Assembly (NCBI GenBank): GCA_903813345.2
Contig: CAIIXF020000010.1
Coordinates: forward strand, 25,878,425 to 25,942,424
DNA length: 64,000 nucleotides
Direction of reading: 5' to 3'
Source: Owenia fusiformis
Lineage: Eukaryota > Annelida > Polychaeta > Sabellida > Oweniidae
Shown here piece by piece: positions 59,116-64,000 of the stretch. Within the stretch, counting starts at the first letter, position 1. Each line of letters begins with the position of its first letter. Under the pieces are notes generated by a model. The model saw nothing but the letters and a program-made list of their open reading frames with translations, was not told where the DNA came from and did not search any database. A program made the translations under genes and the position numbers.

Positions 59116-60570
59116 CTGAAAAATGTAAGTGGCTAGATTGACATTATTAGAACGTTATAGTTGAATCATTGATCAATTAATGGTTCTAATGAGCACTGAA
59201 CACTGGCTTTTTCTCAAATGGAGGTAATATTCTCTCTTCATCCATAAATTCGTGAGGGTATATTTGGTGGAACAGTTTGTAATGCGCATATGCTTATTTC
59301 TATATACAGGTACGTAAACGTCAATATATCTACATATTTATTATATTTAATCAATTAAATATTACATACATAATGCCTATGTTATTATATTATACTATAA
59401 AAGGTTAATAGTCTAAGAAACGAGATTTGAGTTAAGTTTCTTAACATTGTCACATTATAACAATATTTTCCTAAACAACAGTCTACCCATCCTACTTTCC
59501 AGCAAATGTTCACAAATATTCGAGTTTATTTCATGATAGTGCTTTGTTTTCAAAGATAATTTGCCAATCATTCGAGAATTTCTATACTTGGTATATATAT
59601 TTGGTGAGAATCTCGATTTTTTTTACAAATAATGAAATAAAGGTGTTAAGTGAGAAAAAATGCTGGCTTGATGACTGCTATTAACATTTTACACTCTCGG
59701 ATATAATTATTGATATAATTAATTGTCAGTGATATCCGACGAGATTTATCATGTGAAACAATAAACTGATTCATTACTTTTTACAATAGTTAGAGCACTT
59801 TACATCTAAATTTATGGTCACCCTGTATCTTTGTTTTGCATATTTGTAGTTAGCTATAGATGCTGCTTTGACTTATTCTCCTATTCATGAGGATGTTTTG
59901 AGATTGTCTTTTCAGACATTTCAGATTTTCAGTTTCGGCCTTTGGACCAAGATTTCGCTATGTTGCCCTTTGAAATGAGGTTATTGGTATACTACATACA
60001 TATGCATCTAGATGACAACATAAAGTTCTAATGATATCATTCAATAATTTTACACTGCTGTTAGTCATTCCTCAAAGAGACACACAGGGCAAAGTATATT
60101 CTGAAATTATATCCAGACAAAAATGAAAATATTAGAAGTATCACGATAAGTCATACAAGTAAGCTGGAGAAAAACTGATTCGGCTTTTAACTGATGACCT
60201 TGAATTCGAGAGTTTGGATTGTTCAATTGATTTTTATATCCCAAACATTTTGAAAATATCATTGATATCCATGTTTATTATGAGAATAGCAAAATAAGAA
60301 AATATGGCTCGTTCGTTTTTTGACGTAACCATATGCAATAATTCTTCAGATACAAAGTATGTATTGGAATAATAAAACAACATGATGATAGTATGGGTTA
60401 CTAAAATCGCACCTTTATCAATCAAGGTATTCCATGTATGATTAATGGAATACACTGGTTTAACAGTATGCTAAAATCGTATCCGACTGATATGAGGTTA
60501 TCCTCAATCGAATTTGACAGACATTAATTTTTCATGAGTTCTGAATTAAAAGCCCAAAAATAGTTTGACA
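59116..60570. other. Intergenic, no gene seen
   Basis: Very AT-rich; no exon, element ends or tandem repeat supported. Confidence 0.35.
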
Positions 60571-60572
60571 GA

Positions 60573-60838
60573 TCTAGATACTACCTTACTACCAGACAGA
60601 TACTTCTATACCTTACTACCAGACAGGTACTACCTTACTAACAGACAGACACTAACTTACTTCCAGATACTACCTTACTACCAGACAGGTCCAACCTTAC
60701 TACCAGACAGATACTACCTTACTACCAGATAGTTACTACCTTACTACCAGACAGGTACTACGTTACTACCAGACAGATACTACTTCACTACCTGACAGAT
60801 ATAATACTACCTTACTAATAGACAGATACTATCTACCT
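60573..60838 (+). repeat. ACTACCTTACTACCAGACAG minisatellite
   Basis: About 12 irregular units of 20-24 bp, CCTTACTACCAGACAG(A/G)TA, with point changes and small gaps. Confidence 0.9.
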
Positions 60839-61092
60839 GTTTGATCGCCCAAATAAAGTTCCGACCATCATGTTCTTTTAAAATGGTGTTTTTATGCAAC
60901 CAATTTTCTTAGATTTTATTTTGAAGTAAACATGCATGTTGGCTGTTTCCAGAATAGGAGTGTTGATAGCATCCATTCAATGTGTTCTTATGATGATCCA
61001 TAGCATCTTCGCGAGAACAAGGAAAAGAGACATAGTGTAAACGAATCCCTGACATTTCGATATTAACGTGAAAAAACTAATTAACGCCTCGG

Positions 61093-61251
61093 TCACATTT
61101 GATCTACGGCAACCGTACTAACGGCGGCCGTAGCTTCCCAAAATCGAGGGAAGTATGTAGCATAAAATGTAGGGATAAGGAGTACGATGTAGATTTTCTA
61201 TATCGATTTTATGAAGCTACGGCCGCCGTACGCCCGCCGTGCTTAATGTGA
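61093..61251. mobile_element. TCACATT..ACGGCGGCCGTAG hairpin MITE
   Basis: The left TCACATTTGATCTACGGC..CGGCGGCCGTAGCTT is mirrored at the right by AAGCTACGGCCGCCG.. and GCTTAATGTGA. 159 bp, with a loop containing GTAGGGATAAGGAGTACG. No matching target duplication was found. Confidence 0.78.
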
Positions 61252-61442
61252 TGGGCATGTACTCTATTAAACACTTAATCCATGGTATAAATATGATATC
61301 ATATTGTTTTCTCGTGTTAACATTTTTATCCACTAATGGATACCACCCATCTCTAGTCACTAGCTGCGCTTCTTCGGGGAAATGGTAAACGTTAGCACCC
61401 AGGAAATCTTACGATATCATCTACATGTAAGTATGTTCAAAT

Positions 61443-62477
61443 CTAAGAAACGGTCTCGGCATCTGTTTGACTGTTGGAGTGTGGCACAACCTGGTTTTTC
61501 TTCCTACACCACAATCCTGACAGCTCTCGACGGAACTTTGGCCCAGACACACAGTAAAGAAGAAAGTTGATTGCATTGCTGGAATACTGGAGCATGTTAC
61601 AAACAGCCCAATGAAGATCAGATTTAGCCATTTGAGATTGATCATCCTCGTCCGGGTACCACTCTGTGTAGAAATTCAGGTAAATAACGATAGGGGCTGT
61701 GCAGATAATGAAAACAAAATTCACTGTGAGTAGCATTGCCGTCATGGTTGTCATCTTTGATTCGTTCGCTGAGCTCATTTTCCTAATACTCCTCCAGAAA
61801 ACAACCTTGATGATGATGAGAACATTGCTAACGAACATGATGGTGAACGGGATGAAGGATGCGATGCATGTGTCAAGCCAGGACCACGTGTCCAAAAAGA
61901 AATCTGTATATTTGTCGTCTGCAACTATACATACGACTTCTTCTTCACCATTATCGTTTATTTCAATGTAACCAAATGTCCAGAAGAAGTGAAGGTTGGT
62001 AACGAAGAAGACAGCAAAGAGAACGCACAGCGTGATAAGTGTGGAGAAGTGGGTACAATAGACCTGGGCTTTGTGGGGGATATAGACGGCGATCAATCTC
62101 TCGGATGTGACCACAACTAAGATCCACGCTGACAGATGCACCGTATAGTAAACTATAAATATATGTACCTTGCACCCACCAAGTGTTATATCCCGTATGT
62201 CTACGTCAGAAATGTAAATGATCCAATATCGCAACAGGCCAGTGTACAGCACCATTGTGTCCACCACAGCTAGGACACTAAGATAAACACTAGATGTGCT
62301 CTTTCGCATGTTCTTCCTTGTAAGTATGATAAGAGCTAAAGTGTTTCCTATTGTACCGAGAATGATGATCAATGGTGCGCAGTATACCCATAGTCCTTCA
62401 GCTATTGTTGCCTCTATATAAACAACGGCTTCTGTAGCATTAGTGTCATTGGAACTTGCACTGCCATTTGTGGCCAT
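61443..62477 (-). CDS. Class A (rhodopsin-like) GPCR, peptide-receptor type, single coding exon
   Basis: A complete 344-residue seven-span receptor with an intronless coding region. The N-terminus has three N-glycosylation sequons (N4, N10, N13). Landmarks: GN at 44-45 in TM1, LAVVD73 in TM2, C102 before TM3 paired with C183 in loop 2, SE126R127L in place of DRY, P210 in TM5, FIICTAP (256-262) in TM6 where the usual Trp is Thr260, and N304-F-L-L-Y308 in place of NPxxY. The NAINFLLYC form is common in FMRFamide-receptor-like invertebrate receptors, so a neuropeptide ligand and G-protein signalling at the plasma membrane are inferred. The C-tail has C324 as a possible palmitoylation site. An acceptor-like TTTCAG 32 bases before the ATG (cut at 62509) suggests a 5' UTR intron. 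Confidence 0.94.
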   Translation of the reverse strand: MATNGSASSNDTNATEAVVYIEATIAEGLWVYCAPLIIILGTIGNTLALIILTRKNMRKSTSSVYLSVLAVVDTMVLYTGLLRYWIIYISDVDIRDITLGGCKVHIFIVYYTVHLSAWILVVVTSERLIAVYIPHKAQVYCTHFSTLITLCVLFAVFFVTNLHFFWTFGYIEINDNGEEEVVCIVADDKYTDFFLDTWSWLDTCIASFIPFTIMFVSNVLIIIKVVFWRSIRKMSSANESKMTTMTAMLLTVNFVFIICTAPIVIYLNFYTEWYPDEDDQSQMAKSDLHWAVCNMLQYSSNAINFLLYCVSGPKFRRELSGLWCRKKNQVVPHSNSQTDAETVS

Positions 62478-62509
62478 ATTTGTACTTTTGGTCGTGGCTA
62501 TCAGTATAC

Positions 62510-63125
62510 TGAAACATACAACCGAAGTTTAAATTATCACTTAATCAAACTTCATTGAAGACAAAGTATATATTCAATCTTGAACATGACAATGCGAGTA
62601 TTTGCACAACTGTATTAATAGCATCTACTTAGTATAGAATAACATATTTTTCAATTGTCAACGATATAAAGAATATCATAATGTATATTTAATTTGATTT
62701 TAAATATTATTTGTGACAATATCATTATGATAAATTTAAACATTTAAAATCGCATTACCATATAAAATGAAAATACACTTTTCTGTATTATCCGTCTGTC
62801 GATATTGTATAGAGACCTGTTCAAGAAAAATAATTTAAGTTTACTGTTATCCTACATAATTAGGTTCTGGGGGAATTTTATCGATGAGGTCGTCCGCCCG
62901 TCTGTCAATATCAAGAGTAACATTTCCCCACTCGAGCCTCCATAAAAATGTTAGATTTAAAAAAATTCTAAGGATTTCAATGGGCCTTATCACGAGCATT
63001 GAGGAACTGCTAACTAATTGAATTCGAATCAATTTTCTCAATAAGTGTGACTGAGGAAATCAATTCAAATTCTCACTATTAACCATTATGAAACTTTATT
63101 TAAGGTCATTTTATTTAAGAAATAT
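62510..63125. other. 5' flank of the GPCR gene, no gene seen
   Basis: AT-rich; presumed 5' UTR intron and promoter. No exon was identified. Confidence 0.35.
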
Positions 63126-63249
63126 AGACCGAGGAGCAGGGGTAATATCGTCGAATACACTCCGCAGGCCTAGGCACAATCGTTTTCTGTAGAAAGTTTT
63201 TGTTGCCCTAAGGGGTGTATTCGACGATATTACACCTACTCTGAGGTCT
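63126..63249. mobile_element. Small hairpin MITE
   Basis: AGACCGAGGAGCAGGGGTAA then TATCGTCGAATACAC, mirrored by GTGTATTCGACGATATTACA and ending CTCTGAGGTCT. About 124 bp in all. Its inverted arms are about 35 bp. No coding capacity. Confidence 0.78.
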
Positions 63250-64000
63250 TTATCACGATTCGAACATGAAAACTCACCAAAATGTTTCGAATATTCATTA
63301 TGGTCCGCCATTACTACGGCCCGCCGTTATGACGTCATACATTACTTGTATTACCAGTGGTATTGTTCGCGATTATACCCCGGGTGAAATGTTGACTTTG
63401 TTCACAGTTTATAGAAGGGATGAATACAGTCAGGTTCGAGTCCTTAATAAATCACATTTATAAATCAATAACTGTAGATGTTACAATACAATGTGTAGTT
63501 AATGTACAGTAGTAAGTCTTCTTTCAAATGGCATTGTGGCTTAGTGAACCAGATAAGGAAGAAAATAGGTCACTCTCGGTTATGGTGGAAGATAGATGAT
63601 GAAAATGAAATGATGAATAATGAACAGATTAAAGTAGTAGACAATGTTCCTAGATCATTTTATCAATAGATACTGCAGATAACTTCATAATTTTGACCCC
63701 ATGTCCGATTTGAATCACCAAATATGATTATGTCTATTTTGCCAAGACTAGTCTACTTCCTGGTCAGCCATTGCTAAACTTTCCATGCATTGTTGCCTTG
63801 CGTATACGTGCATGGGGGCAATGTAGGAAGAAACGAACATTTCTCCGATTGATATATCCACATAGGGCGTTTTGGAAATGAAACATTTTCAAAATTATGT
63901 CTGTAGATAAGCACACCCTAATTTTGTTTAGTTTAATTTCTAATTGTGATGATGGTAAAATGTTTGACCTAGATTTTGACCTCTGAATCTTTTTTATTTG
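63250..64000. other. Window end, no gene seen
   Basis: AT-rich sequence without a supported exon, repeat or RNA gene. Confidence 0.35.

Noticed and set aside
1-64000. tRNA, rRNA or other structural RNA genes
   Set aside because: No tRNA A/B box pair with a cloverleaf and no rRNA-like segment was noticed by eye; a covariance-model scan would be needed to exclude them.
1-64000. LTR or virus-like elements
   Set aside because: No LTR pairs, and no capsid-, envelope- or integrase-like segment was recognised.

Overview
The window is nuclear DNA of an animal, most likely a marine invertebrate. It is AT-rich, its genes are split by GT-AG introns, and over half of it is intergenic or intronic DNA packed with small non-autonomous transposons, fold-back elements and minisatellites. 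The protein set (a RAE1 close to the vertebrate protein, a peptide-receptor-like GPCR, an L1/Tx1-type LINE tail) fits a deuterostome such as a hemichordate, or a lophotrochozoan. I cannot fix the phylum from the sequence alone. No prokaryotic, organellar, viral or LTR-type element was recognised.

Layout. (1) 0.3-8.7 kb, minus strand: RAE1, the WD40 mRNA-export and mitotic factor, complete in eight coding exons. Its introns hold an 81-bp tandem repeat that copies a splice acceptor, a 1.46-kb 29-bp minisatellite, and a promoter-like MITE with a perfect 9-bp target duplication. (2) 8.7-19.7 kb: no gene seen; hairpin elements, inverted repeats, a duplicated 1-kb repeat and a 117-bp tandem array. 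(3) 19.7-29.9 kb, plus strand: a four-coding-exon gene for an unrecognised protein of about 1,828 residues. It carries about seven diverged copies of a small alpha/beta module, five 11-residue repeats, a basic nuclear-type patch and two SUMO-interaction-like motifs. (4) 30-37 kb: a palindromic fold-back, an 18-bp-type minisatellite, a 5'-truncated LINE with an exact 11-bp target duplication, and a hAT-like MITE. (5) 37.1-44.0 kb and 51.2-54.5 kb, plus strand: two paralogous membrane-protein genes with identical exon phases and a DUF4239 (bestrophin-like) signature. The first has a signal peptide and about 70 copies of an acidic 8-residue repeat before its first membrane span; the second has only a short N-terminus. 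Tc1/mariner-like MITEs lie between them and a mariner remnant sits inside the second. (6) 54.5-61.4 kb: a nested fold-back element, an AGGTCA-rich stretch, a single orphan exon (58.7-59.1 kb, minus) and a minisatellite. (7) 61.4-62.5 kb, minus strand: an intronless-CDS class A GPCR.

The genes do not form an obvious pathway. The one local relationship is the tandem pair of DUF4239-like genes, where one copy gained a giant repetitive extracellular domain. The best candidates for something undescribed are that repeat-capped membrane protein, the modular 1,828-residue protein, and the MITE that carries an ordered promoter followed by a splice donor. All exon boundaries were read by eye from splice signals and reading-frame continuity; they agree in phase throughout but have not been tested against transcripts.
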